From Cymodocea nodosa (Eukaryota; Streptophyta; Magnoliopsida; Alismatales; Cymodoceaceae): a stretch of 64,000 nucleotides of DNA. The stretch is taken from the NCBI GenBank assembly GCA_036874045.1, contig CM072339.1, forward strand, positions 13,895,501 through 13,959,500. Direction: 5' to 3'. Every line of letters begins with the position of its first letter. Position 1 is the first letter of the stretch. The notes under the pieces were generated by a model. It had not been told where the DNA came from and did no database searches. It saw nothing but the letters and a program-made list of their open reading frames with translations. The position numbers and the translations under genes were made by a program. Positions 47,667-59,010 of this stretch are shown here, piece after piece.

Positions 47667-50560
47667 CTACCAAACAGTTGACAAGTTCCACTAGTGCTTT
47701 TCCCATCTAACTTGCATCTAACATAGTCAGCATCACTCTATCCAATTAGATTCAAGCTACTATCCTTGAAAAACATTAAACCAAAATTTGAAGTTCCTTG
47801 TAAGTATTTCATTATCCTCTTCATTGTAGACAAGTGTGATTCCTTGGGTTGAGCTTGAAAATGTGCATAGACACATACACTAAACATATTATTAGGTCTA
47901 GAAGCTGTTAAATACAGAAGGGAATCTATCATACCCCTATATTTAGTAATGTCAATAGTTATTCCAAATTCATCTTTATTTAGTTTAATTGATGAACTCA
48001 TAGGAGTGCTTGAAGATTTGCAATTACTCGTTCCAAATTTCTCTAGAAGTTGTTTTGTATATTTTTCTTGATATACAAAAGTTCCTTTCTCAACTTATTT
48101 AATTTGTAAACTCAAAAAGAATGTTAACTCACCCATTAAACTCATTTTAAATTGATTCTATATCTGTTCTGCAAACTGATTACTTAAATTCTCATTAGTT
48201 GCTCCAAAAATAATATCATCAACATAAATCTGAATAACTAGCAAACCAAGATAATTTTTCTTAAAGAATAATGCATTATCAACCTTACCAATTAAGAAAT
48301 TATTATCTAACAGAAAAGATTTCAGCCTATCTAACAAGCTCTCAAAGCTTGTTTCAAACTATACAAGGCCTTCTTTAGTTTGAAAACATGCTTAGGAAAT
48401 TCAACATCTTCAAAACCAGATGGTTGCCTCACATATACTTCTTCTTTAATTAAACCATTTAGAAGTACACTTTTAACATCTATTTGATACAATTTAAAAT
48501 TCATATGAGCAGCAAAAACTAGAAAGATTCTAATGAATTCTAACCTAACTACAAGAGTAAAAGTTTCTTCAAAATCTATTCATTCCTATTGGTTATATCC
48601 TTGGGCAACTAATCTAGCCTTATTTTTAATCACATGCCTTGATTCATCAAATTTATTCTTAAATACCCATTTAGTGCCTATAATTGAATGATCTTGGGAT
48701 TTAGGTACCAAATCTCATACTTCATTTCTTCTAAACTAATTAAGTTTTTCCTTCATGGCACTAATCCAGAATTCATCATTTAATGCCTCATCAATATTTT
48801 TAAGTTCTATTTTAGATAAAAATGCATAACATTTGAATACAATAATTTTTTATCTAATTTGAACACCTTTAGAAATATCACCAATAATAAATTCCTTAGG
48901 GTGTTGAGGCAAAAATTTATGAATATTAGGGTTTTCATTTCTCTCTTAACCTATGGTACTCGATTCTCCATTAGTTGATTCCTTACATTCATCTTCAGAA
49001 GTACCAATAATTTCTCTTGAGTGAATATTTGGCTCTTCATCAAAATTTACATGCATTGATTCTTCAACAACCAATGAGATTTTATTGTATATTCTATAAG
49101 TTTTACTTTTAGAAGAATATCCCAAAAATATGCCTTCATCAGACTTAGCTTCAAATTTATCTTTATTTTCCTTTGTATTCAAAATGAAACATTTAGATCC
49201 AAAGGCTTAAAATAGTGAACTTTAGGTACTCTTCCCATCCATAATTCAAATGGAGTCTTGTCTAAACCTCTTCTAAGGGTTATTCTATTCAAAATAAAGC
49301 ATGCAGTATTAACTGCCTTAGCCCAAAAATAATAAGCAACCTTATTTTCATTAAGCATAATCTAAGCCATTTCTTGAAGAGATCTATTCTTCCTTTCAAT
49401 AACTCCAATATGAGAAAAGGCCTTAGGAAAAGTAAATCTATGTTTTATTCCTAGTTCTTAGCAAAGATTTTCCATATTTTCAATTTCAAATTCTCCTCCA
49501 TGATCACTCTTAATTTTTTGAATTTTCAATTACTTTTCATTTTGTACTAGATTTAGAAAAATTTTGAACTCCTCAAATACTTCACTTTTATGTCTTAGGA
49601 AAATTACCCATGTATATCTTGAGAAATCATCCACTAAACCAAATACTATTTCTTTCCACCTAAGCTTTCAGTTTTAGTAGGATCAAATAAATCTATGTGA
49701 ATTAATTCTAGAATTCTTTCAGAGATGATTTTCTTACCAAACTTAAAAGAATTCTTCGTCTACTTTCCTAGTTCACATGCATCACAAATCTTATCCTTCT
49801 TATATCTTAAATTGGGTAAACCATCTACTAAATTCTTCATAGGTAACTTATCTAGCTGTTTCATATGAATATGACCTAGTCTACGATACTATAACCATAC
49901 ATTATCTAAATTATTTGCAATTAAACAAGAATTAGTAGAGAATACATCATCAAGTAAATTCAAAAAACAAACATCATTCTTTCTATGAGTAGTAAATTTA
50001 ACTTCATTAGATTTTTCATCTATAACAAAACATTTCTTAGATTTAAATAGCACCATATAACCTTTATCTTCTAGTTGAGTAATACTGATTAAATTATGTT
50101 CTAAATTCTCAAGTAATAAAACATTATCTATAATCATTTTATTATTTACATAACTAGAGTCAATTCCAATAATTTTACCTTTTTGGTTGTTTCCAAATCT
50201 CACATTTCCTCCATCCATTTTCTTCAGATCTTTTAGGACAAATTTGTCTCCTATTATATGCTTTGAAGCCCCACTGTCCATCACCCATCATGACCTAGTT
50301 TTGCCCTATAAGGATAGTCATGATCACTTTCTTTAGTACCCAAATATTCTTGGGTCCATTCTTATCAATAGAAAATATTTGAAATCTATTCTGTTTGCAA
50401 ATCTAAGTATTATTTTGATTTCCAGAATTTCTTTTTAGCACATAAATGACTTTTTCTTTATTAATTGTTTTTAAATAGCCATTTCCATAGTCCATTTTAT
50501 AGCTATTAAAGAAATTAACAAAAGCATAGGTTTTTGGTCGTTCATAATAAAACCTATACC
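47667..50560 (-). pseudogene. Copia protease, integrase, RT, RNase H relic (element D, pol part)
   Basis: Minus strand. 49889-50284 is the protease (MMDSGASKHIIGDKF, FGNNQKGKIIG, NLEHNLISITQL). Integrase runs to about 49200, its tail at 48946-49182 (TKENKDKFEAKSDEGIFLGYSSKSKTY). RT lies at about 48150-48800 with a YVDDIIFG-type core near 48215. RNase H start at 47738-48001 ([16 protein letters not shown]). On orientation and order it could belong with the LTR and gag start at 56943-60239. Many breaks. Confidence 0.8.
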
Positions 50561-50584
50561 AATTCTATCACGAAAGACTCTATA

Positions 50585-51750
50585 ACTATTTTTGTCAAGC
50601 AGCCACCAGGATTTGAAGATGAAGAAAAATCAGATTATGTTTACAAGTTGAATAAAATTTTATATGGACTGAAACAGGCACCTAGGACTTGGTATGATAA
50701 ATTGAAAAAGTTTCTGATTGATAATAATTTCAATATAGGTAAAGTGGACAACACCTTATTTATCAAGATAATTGACTTACATATGTTGATTATTCAAATT
50801 TACATTGATGATATTATCTTTGGTGCTACATTTGAAAAACCATGTCATGAATTTCAGAATTTGATGAAAAATGAATTTGAAATGAGTAAGATGGGAGAAT
50901 TGAAGTTTTTCTTAGGACTACAAATTCATCAAGTAAAAACTGACATCTTTATTAATCAAGAAAAATACTACAAGGAAACTCTAAAGAAATTTGGTTTTGA
51001 AAATATCAAATCTGCAAGTACACCAATGAGTTCAAATACTAAACTTGAAAATAATTATTTAAGTACTGTAGTAGATCAAAAGAAATACAGAAGTATGATT
51101 AGATCTCTTTTGTATTTATCAACAAGTAGGTCGGACATCATGTTTAGTGTATGTTTATGTGCAGTATTTCAAGCATCACCAAAAGAATCTCATCTAAAAT
51201 CTGTAAAAAGAATCTTCAAGTATTTACAATGCACTAAAGATTTCGGATTATATTACTCAACCGATAGCAGCCTAATTTTAGCTAGTTATAGTGATGTAGA
51301 TTATGTAGGCAATAGATTAGATAAAAAAAGTACAAGTCACACATGTCAACTGCTTAGAAATTCTTTGATTTCATGGTTCAGTAGGAAATAAAACTATATT
51401 GCATTATGTACTACTAAGGCAAAATATATTGCAGCAGGTCTGTGTTGTGCTTAAATTTTATCGATGCAGCAAACATTAGCTAATTATCGACTAAAAATTT
51501 AGAATATAGAAATATATTGTGATAACAGTAGTGTAATAAGTTTATCAAAGAATACAATACTTTATTTCAAAGCCAAGCATATCGAACTCATATATCATTT
51601 CTTAAGAGATCATGTGGAAAAAGGACATATCTCACTTAAGTTTGTTCCAACAGAAAATCAACTTGCAGACATTTTCACAAAACCCTTAAATGAATCAACA
51701 TTTAATCATATTAAAAGAAATCTAGGCATTTGTTCTAAACATGACTTATA
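50585..51750 (+). pseudogene. Copia RT and RNase H relic (element E, pol part)
   Basis: Plus strand. 50534-51391 holds [35 protein letters not shown], an RT active site read as [26 protein letters not shown] and RNase H GYSD-like motifs. The end of RNase H (KHIELIYHFLRDHVEKGHIS, then LGIC.KHDL) reaches 51750. It abuts the minus-strand relic D head to head near 50560. Few breaks in the part present. Confidence 0.85.
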
Positions 51751-52220
51751 ATACATCAATATTATGTTTATTATTATCACCACTCAAGCTCACCATATGG
51801 GAGCTTGTTTTCTGCTAAAATGTACTATTGCAGGATTTTAAATGGTGCATCATCTTAGGGGGAGAGCAAGATAAAACATGTAAGAAAAGGGTAGAAGAAT
51901 TTGACTACAAGAGTAAGGGAAAAGACATGTGGATCTCCTTTTATCTAATGTCAAAAAGGGGGAGAAGAATATGAGAATTTCATGCCTAAACAGTTCCCAA
52001 CACATAGACAAGGGGAGAAAGACAAGAAAATACATGGAAATTATAGTGTTGAAGTTTCCAACACACAAACAAGGGGTGAAATTAAAATTATTATGATATA
52101 CACATTGTAATTCCTATTTTATTTGTTTTTCTATGTGACTCAATGTATAGAAATAATCTAGGGAGTGAAATACATGTAATTTAATGTAAAGGATTCTGTC
52201 ATTATCAAAAAGGGGGAGAT
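51751..52220 (+). other. 3' noncoding tail and polypurine tracts of element E
   Basis: No ORF. G-rich purine runs near 51858, 51955, 52011 and 52070 precede the final AAAAAGGGGGAGAT at 52207-52220 beside the 3' LTR. The layout is the same as in elements B and C. Confidence 0.8.
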
Positions 52221-53966
52221 TGTTAGAACCCTTGTGTTTTGATAATGCAAACATCCATGTAACAAGTTTATGTATTTCACAAGTTGGAGAATGAATAGAT
52301 ATGGATAAAAGAGTCAAAGCAAATTGCAGCCAAATAGACCAAACGATTGCTGCACAAAAAATCCAGAAGATATAAAGTTGTATTTCATAGGGCAGTTACA
52401 GCAGAAAGCCAACTTAAATCAACTAGAAATCCTTTGGAAAGTTATGTAAAGGGTTGAGCTCTTCGAAAATTTAGGAGAGCTAACTATCCAAAAATCTAAG
52501 AAAATCGAAGAGTTAAAAAAGCTAACTATCCAAATAGTTAAGTCACTTACATACGCACATAATGATAGTTAGAAATGTTAGAAGATAATTGTTTGTAGGA
52601 TCAAATGGCTACACAAGAGGGAGGTGAATTGTGTTTTTCAATATTTTCAAAAATAATTGAAACTTCAAAATTAAAAACAAGTCAAGACATTATTTTAATT
52701 AAATCATTTTATTCAAGGTTTCAATTACAATATACAATTCAATTCTCCTCAAAAATTGTAGATGTAATTATATAACGATACCATGTTTCATCTAATCAAT
52801 TTCATAACTACAAACAAAGAAAACTAATTTGCGAAATTTAAAACATTTCTCCTTGTTTGAGATTTTTCTTCTTCTTTTGCAATTCTTCGATGACAAATAT
52901 CTAACTTTCTCTGCTTCACCGAATTTTCTTTCTTCTTGTTTTTCAAATCTTCAGTGACATATATTGTTGAGTATTTTTGTTTTGATGATGTGTGCTAAAT
53001 GAAAATAATCATATTTGCTCAATTACTATTGCCTGTGAAAAGAAATTAAAATCATCAATTAATACAGAAAAAGCTTACTGATATAAATACTTGTCTGTAT
53101 TGGATCTGAAGTTAATATCTAGTCGTTTCGTTGCATTAATTTCTCATTTAGCTAAACGTCAAGTTAACGTGTGTTTTTATTGAAAAGCATGATATGTTTT
53201 AATGTTATATCTTCTGTATCATGAACATTGCACATTTAGACAACTCGTTAAGTTAGAGGCTTAAAGGTTAAAATAGGTCACGTGATAACTCGTTAAGTTA
53301 GTGAGTAAAAGAAGAGACGAACTCGTTAAGTTAGTGTTATACACATGGTGAAATTATAAGTTACGAATGTTGTATTGTATCACATGAGGTGCACATGTTT
53401 AACTCATTAAGTTAACATAACTAAACGCGTTGAGTTGCTATATTGAACACTAAGGCAACGCGTTAGGTTAGCGTTATAAACTTAAGTTGTTATTTTTGCA
53501 CGTGGTAAAATTCTTATTATAAAAACATTTGTTTATTATTGGTTCGTTGAGTTATTATAACACAACGAAGATGGTTCATTGAGTTATCATAACACAACGG
53601 AGATGGTTCGTTGAGATAGCATAACACCACGGACTTAGTTCGTTAAGTTAGCTACAGTACTTGTCACGTGAAATGGCACATGAGGAACTCGTTAAGTTAG
53701 AAACATTAAGTTATATATATACTTGTGTTACTCGTTTAGTTAGCATTAAAGTAACGACTTCTTATTACACTAATGAAAAACTTTTGGACGAGAAAGTTTA
53801 TTTTGCAGGAAATTTTTCAGAGATCCAAGACTGATGATTCAAGGAAATTCGAAATATAAACGTGGGTTAGAACGTGTGTGTTTCAATGAAGGAAAAAGGA
53901 AAGACGTGGAGAAGTGGAAAACTAGTAGTGGTTAAACGTGAAGGATATGCATGGAATGAAGATACA

Positions 53967-53976
53967 GTATAAAAGG
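53967..53976 (+). promoter_or_regulatory. TATA box of solo LTR
   Basis: GTATAAAAGG, identical to the box in the LTR of element A (4824-4833, minus strand). Confidence 0.65.
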
Positions 53977-54127
53977 CATAGAATTCTCGTTGATCAATTT
54001 ATCCTTGCACACAAAACTAAAAACCTTTTCAAGGATCAAACCATCCCTACACACCAAAAGAAAAATCTTTTTCAGGGATCAAAAACACCTTCTCGTGGAA
54101 AATTTCTTAAGTGGAAGAAAATTCAAT

Positions 54128-54300
54128 GAAGCATAAAAAGATAAGATTTTCGTCACTGAAGATTTGAAGTATCAGAAGAAAGCAAATTCAGTGAAGCATA
54201 AAAAGGTAAGATTTTCGTCACTGAAGATTTGAAGTATCAGAAGAAAGCAAATTCGGTGAAGCATGAAAAGACAAGATATTCGTCACTGAAGAATTGCTGA
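54128..54300 (+). repeat. 65-bp tandem repeat in family-A LTR
   Basis: Two full units (54128-54192, 54193-54257) and a part unit, starting GAAGCATAAAAAG and containing TTCGTCACTGAAGA. It matches, in reverse complement, the triplicated unit at 45406-45600. Confidence 0.85.
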
Positions 54301-56583
54301 AGAAGAAAAAGAAGAATAAGAAAGATCTCAAACAGGGAGAAAAGTTTTAAATTCCGCAAATTAGTTTTCTCTGTTTGTAGTTATGAAATTGTTTAGATGA
54401 TACATGATATCGAAATATAATTGCATCTATAATTTCTAAGGAGAATTGAATTGTATATTGTAATTGAAACCTTGAATAAAAATGATTTTATGAAAACAAT
54501 GTCTTGACTTGTTTTTGAGAATTAAAGTTTCAATTATATTTCAGAAAATATTAAAAATACACAATTCACCCCCTCTTGTGTAGCCATACGATCCTACATA
54601 TATCTAACTTTCCCTACTTCACTGAATTTTCTTCTATCTGAGAGCTTTTCCCTAGAGAGGTGTTTTGATCCCTGAAAATATATTTCGTTTGGTGTGCAGG
54701 GATAATTGATCAACGAGAATTCTATGCCTTTTATATTATATCTTCATTTCATGCATATCTTCCATGTTTAATCACTATCTGTTTTCCACTCTTTACGTCT
54801 TCTCTTTTTCCTTCATTGAAATACACATGTTTTGACCCACGTTTTCCTTTCGAATTTTCTTTAATCATTAATCCTAGATCTCTGAAAAATTTCTTGCAAA
54901 ATAAACTTTCTCGTCTAAAATTTTCCATCAAGTGTAATAACAAGTCATTGTGTTAATGTTAACTAAACGAGTAAAACAAGTAGGTTTATAACTTAACGTA
55001 TCTAACTTAACGAGTTCATCATGTGCCAAATCACGTGATAAGTATTGTAGCTAACTCGATGAACTAAGTCTGTGGTGTTATGCTAACTCAACGAACCAGC
55101 TTCATGGTATTACAGTTAACTCAACAAACTAACTTCGTTGTGTTACTGATAACTCAACGAACCAATAATAAATAAATATTTTTACAATAAGGTATTTATC
55201 ACATGCAATAATAACAACTTTAAGTTTATAACACTAACCTAACGTGTTGCCTTAATGTTCAATATAGCAACCCAACGTGTGCAATTAGTGTAGTTATGTT
55301 AACTTAACGAGTTAAACATGTGCAACTCACGTGATACAATATAACATTCGTAAACTTAATTTCACCACGTGCACAATACTAACATAACGAGTTCGTCTCT
55401 TCATTTTAACCTTTTGTTCACTAACTCAATGAGTTCTCACATGACCTATTTTAACCTTTAAGCCTATAACTCAACGAGTTCTCATATGACCTTTATACAA
55501 ATAATACACTAACTCAACGAGTTGTCTTAATGTGCACTATACATGATACAAAAAATATAACTTTAAAACATATCATGCTTTACAATAAAAACACATGTTA
55601 ACTTAATGTTTAGTTAAATGAAAAATTAGTATAACTTAACAACTAGTTATTTAACTAAGTATAATCTCAGATCCATTACAAACACGTATTTATATCAGTA
55701 AAATTTTTCTGTATTAATTGATGTTCTTAATTTACTTTCACAAATAATAATAATTGAGTAAATATGATTACATTCGTTTAGCACACATCATCAAAACAAA
55801 ATATTCAACATTATTCAAGACTTTCGGTAAGTTACAATAGGTAACTATTCAAAAATATGTTGGAATTGAAAAGTTAGGAAGCTAACTATCCAAACAGTTA
55901 AGTTATTTAAATACGCATGTGGTGAAAGTTAGAAAGACTTGAAGGATAACTGTTTGATTTTTTCAAATAGTTACAGTATAATTGTTCGAGTTTTTCAAAG
56001 AGTTACAAAATAACTTTTCGAGTTTTTCAAAAACACGTGAGGAACTTATAGAAACATGTGATGAGTAGTTAAAAGCCTTACAATATAACTGTTTGAGTTT
56101 TTTGAATAATTACAGGATAATTGTTCGAGTTTTTCAGATAATTACAAGATAACTATTTGAGTTTTTTTTGGAAACACGTGACGAGAAGTCAAAAGCCTTG
56201 AAGGATAACTGTTCGAGTTTTTCAAAGAGTTACAAGATAACTGTTCAAGTTTTTGAAAGGTTATAAATCTATCTGAAAATCAAATGGAATCGGAAGGTTG
56301 TATAAAGAATAGTATGCAGAATGGTAATTTACCATTTTTAGGACTGACTACACAGTAAGTACAACAAGACAAATATCATTGGAAAAAATATGATCGTTAT
56401 ACCTGTTGGTATAAATATGATCAGTAAAGGGAAGATAAAGACAATGATTATCATATTGAGCTACACAAAAATTCCTAGTAATACATACATTCTACAAATT
56501 CAAAAGAGAAGAATTTTCAAGCATATTGAAGTACAGAAAGCTCCCTGCACATATACTTTGTTTGAAAGCTCAAGTGTTGGTTT

Positions 56584-56707
56584 GTGAGTTTATATATGAA
56601 AACTCACTATCGGTTAAGAGCTTGAACCTGAAAGCTCGAGAAAGGTTGGTTGTTGAGCTTCTACTTGAAAGCTCAAGTGTTGGTTCTTGCTTCAACCTAA
56701 AAGCAAG
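56584..56707 (+). repeat. Four-hairpin array in the 3' LTR of element E
   Basis: Arms GTGAGTTT/AAAACTCAC (56584-56607), GAGCTT/AAAGCTC (56618-56637), TTGAGCTT/AAAGCTCAA (56653-56676) and CTTGCTT/AAGCAAG (56686-56707). All four stems differ. Confidence 0.85.
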
Positions 56708-56942
56708 TGTTGTAAGTAGTAAAATACTTAGTGAAGCCCAAGTGAAACTTGGGGGTGGACTAGCCAAGTTGGCGAACTACCTAAAAGTTTCCTTATGTCA
56801 AATTATTTATTACTATTGTGCATGTTTATTAAATACATGTGCTTACTTACTAATTAAATCAACTAGTTAAGTTTGAAAAGAATTAAAATTACACATAGAT
56901 CACCATTCACCCCCCCCTCTGGTGAGCCATACGATCCTAACA

Positions 56943-57180
56943 ATGAGTACACAAGTCAAAGCATTCATTCCTTTGACATCTATCTGAATTTTCTTCTCAT
57001 CTTCATCAAACCACATGTCCTCTAGAATGGTTGGTAGTTGTATTCCATGAACAACTACTCTCCATGCCTTTACATCCATGGATTTAAGAAAGTTAGCCAT
57101 TTTATATTTCTAGAAACCATAGTTGTTACCATCAAATAGAGGTAGTCTATGTACATGCTGACCATCTACCATTTATCTCA
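56943..57180 (-). pseudogene. gag start of element D
   Basis: Minus strand. The UBN2-type gag N-terminus (MVDGQHVHRLPLFDGNNYG, then MANFLKSMDVKAWRVVV) follows the primer site at 57213-57224 and the 5' LTR. The 3' LTR of element E abuts it on the left, so E probably inserted into D's gag. Confidence 0.8.
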
Positions 57181-57212
57181 AATTGGTTAAATCTATTATA
57201 GATATAACCTAC

Positions 57213-57224
57213 TTTGATACCACT
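57213..57224 (-). other. Primer binding site of element D
   Basis: TGGTATCAAAGT on the minus strand next to the LTR end; decayed initiator-tRNA-Met complement. Confidence 0.75.
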
Positions 57225-57248
57225 TGTTGGGATCAAATGGCACATTAG

Positions 57249-58612
57249 TGTTAGGACCTGATGGCTTACTAGAGGGGGGGTGAATGGTAATATTTTGTTT
57301 CTTAACACTGAATGACTAATTGATAATGAAAATTAGCAAGCACACAATAACAAATAATGCACACAGGGATTTTAGGTGATTCACCACTAACGGCTAGTCC
57401 ACCCCCAAGGGATACCTGAGCTTCACTAAGCTTTCACAAACTTACAAACACTTGCTTTAAGGTCAAAGCAAGAACCAATCAATCAGACTAAGCTTTCTGG
57501 TCGTAACTCCAACCAACCTATCTCTGAAGTTTTCAGTTGGTGCACTTCAGTAAACCACTTGCTTGAAGAAATCAGAGTTTATTGCGTGGAGAGCTTCTAA
57601 ACTTGAGTTTGCATTTACTGAAGATTTGATCTTGAAAACTTTCTACTATATGCATTGAGCTTGGTATATAGATTCATATATGCAAAAGCTATCTAACTCT
57701 GTTGTCTGCTGCTTGTATATATAACATTATGCATAACGATCAATTTCTCTTCCAACGGATGTATTCTGCTGTACTTACTGAAATTGCAGAACCAAATATG
57801 GTAAGTTACCGTTTAGAAAGGTATTTCAAGATAACCTTCCGATTTACTCTGACTTTTAGAGGGTTAGCTATGTAATACTCTGAAGAATGCTCGTAACTTA
57901 CCGATAATCCACTTAAGTCCTTTTGCCACGTGGGATTTTAAGTCGTACATGTGGGGTGTCATAAGTTTGGATATTTGTAACTGTAACTCACTGAAATGTT
58001 CTTGACTATCAGATAGTTAGCTACAATAATTCTCCAATTTTCTTCTTCTAAGCTTCTAACTGTTTTCTTATTTCTGCACGTGCATAATAGGATGACTTAA
58101 GTTTCAGATAGTTAAGTTTGTAACCTTCCAAAACATCCTGTTTTTCGAATAGTTAACTTTCTAACTCTTCAAAAAATCTTTTAAGCTTCTATTCTGGATT
58201 TCTACACATGGGAAATTCAATGACTTAAGTTTCGAATAGTTAGCCTTCCTAACTTTCCGATTTTCCTTGAGCTTCTAGATAATTAGCGCCTTAACTCTCC
58301 AATCATTTAGCCAACTATCTTTAAAACTCTCTGAAGGCCTTGTAATTTTAGATAGTTATTCTTCTAACCGTCCGACAATGTTTCTGCTGCTTTAAACTAA
58401 CTCTTCAGATACTTAAGTCTGGTAACTTACCAAAATTCTGTCTCTTCCAGATAGTTAAGCCTAGTAACCTTCCAATTTCCTTTTTATCACTTGCAGCAAA
58501 TTCTAAATTAACTATATCGACTTCTACTCTTTTGCTGAACTGTTATATCTGAGAAATATAGTTTGTTTCCTCACATTGATTTTTGCATTATCAAAATCTA
58601 GAGGTCCTTTCA
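57249..58612 (-). repeat. Solo LTR of element-C family in the LTR of D
   Basis: 1364 bp, TGAAAGGACC...CTTAGTGTTAGG-side ends, with a perfect 5-bp duplication ATTAG (57244-57248 and 58613-58617). No interior. Conserved block at 57371-57426; hairpin CTTGCTTT/AAAGCAAG near 57452-57473. Confidence 0.92.
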
Positions 58613-58811
58613 ATTAGAGGGGGGATGAATAGTGTCATGGCAATATTTAATTGCTTTTAAATATTTTGAAGCAATTGACACTAGTTAACCCTAATTAAAA
58701 TCATTCAATCACAATAATTAAAATGTAGTAACAAAAAGACAGAAAATTTTATAGTGGTTCCCCAAAATGGGTAGTCCACTCCTCAAGGCACCAACCTTAA
58801 AAATTCACTAA

Positions 58812-59010
58812 GTGCTTTTAAGGCTAAGCACAAACCTTAGTCAAGTTGCTTTTGTAGGCTAAGCAACAACCTTTACAAGTGTTGTTTTTTTCGGGCTCAA
58901 CAACAACCCTTACAAATGTTATTTTTCAAGTTGAATAACAACCTTACACAAAGCACTAACTTTGTGTACTCAAGACCCCAATCTTGAGCAAGTGAAGTCT
59001 TACACTTCAC
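58812..59010 (-). repeat. Seven-hairpin array in the LTR of element D
   Basis: Consecutive inverted repeats with plus-strand arms: GTGCTT/AAGCAC (58812-58831), GTTGCTT/AAGCAAC (58845-58867), TGTTG/CAACA (58880-58905), TGTTATT/AATAACA (58917-58940), ACACAAAG/CTTTGTGT (58946-58967), CTCAAGA/TCTTGAG (58969-58988), GTGAAGT/ACTTCAC (58992-59010). Loops are 5 to about 16 nt. Confidence 0.9.

Larger units (their letters stand above)
52965..54598 (+). repeat. Solo LTR of family A inserted in a solo LTR of family A
   Basis: 1634 bp, TGTTGAGTATTTTTG...GATCCTACA, with a perfect 5-bp duplication TATAT (52960-52964 and 54599-54603). Plus strand, so head-on to its host LTR. TATA box at 53967-53976. Contains a 65-bp tandem repeat (54128-54300). 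The open stretch 53938-54129 is not a gene. Confidence 0.93.
52594..55810 (-). repeat. Solo LTR of family A, interrupted by another LTR of the same family
   Basis: Minus strand, TGTTGAATATTTTG...GATCCTACA, sitting inside the 3' LTR of element E. Flanks TTGTT (left) and TTATT (right) fit a target duplication with one later change. No interior is present, as expected after LTR-LTR recombination. It is split at 52964/54599 by the plus-strand solo LTR. Confidence 0.85.
52221..56942 (+). repeat. 3' LTR of element E, split by nested LTRs
   Basis: Starts TGTTAGAACCC after the polypurine tract and ends CCTAACA at 56942; its own length is about 1.5 kb (52221-52593 plus 55811-56942). U3 has AACTGTTCGAGTTTTTC-like motifs. 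R/U5 has four hairpins (56584-56707) and the conserved block (56730-56785). Confidence 0.87.

Noticed and set aside
54128-54300. Satellite DNA
   Set aside because: Only two to three units, fully inside a single LTR bounded by a target duplication; a local tandem duplication is enough.
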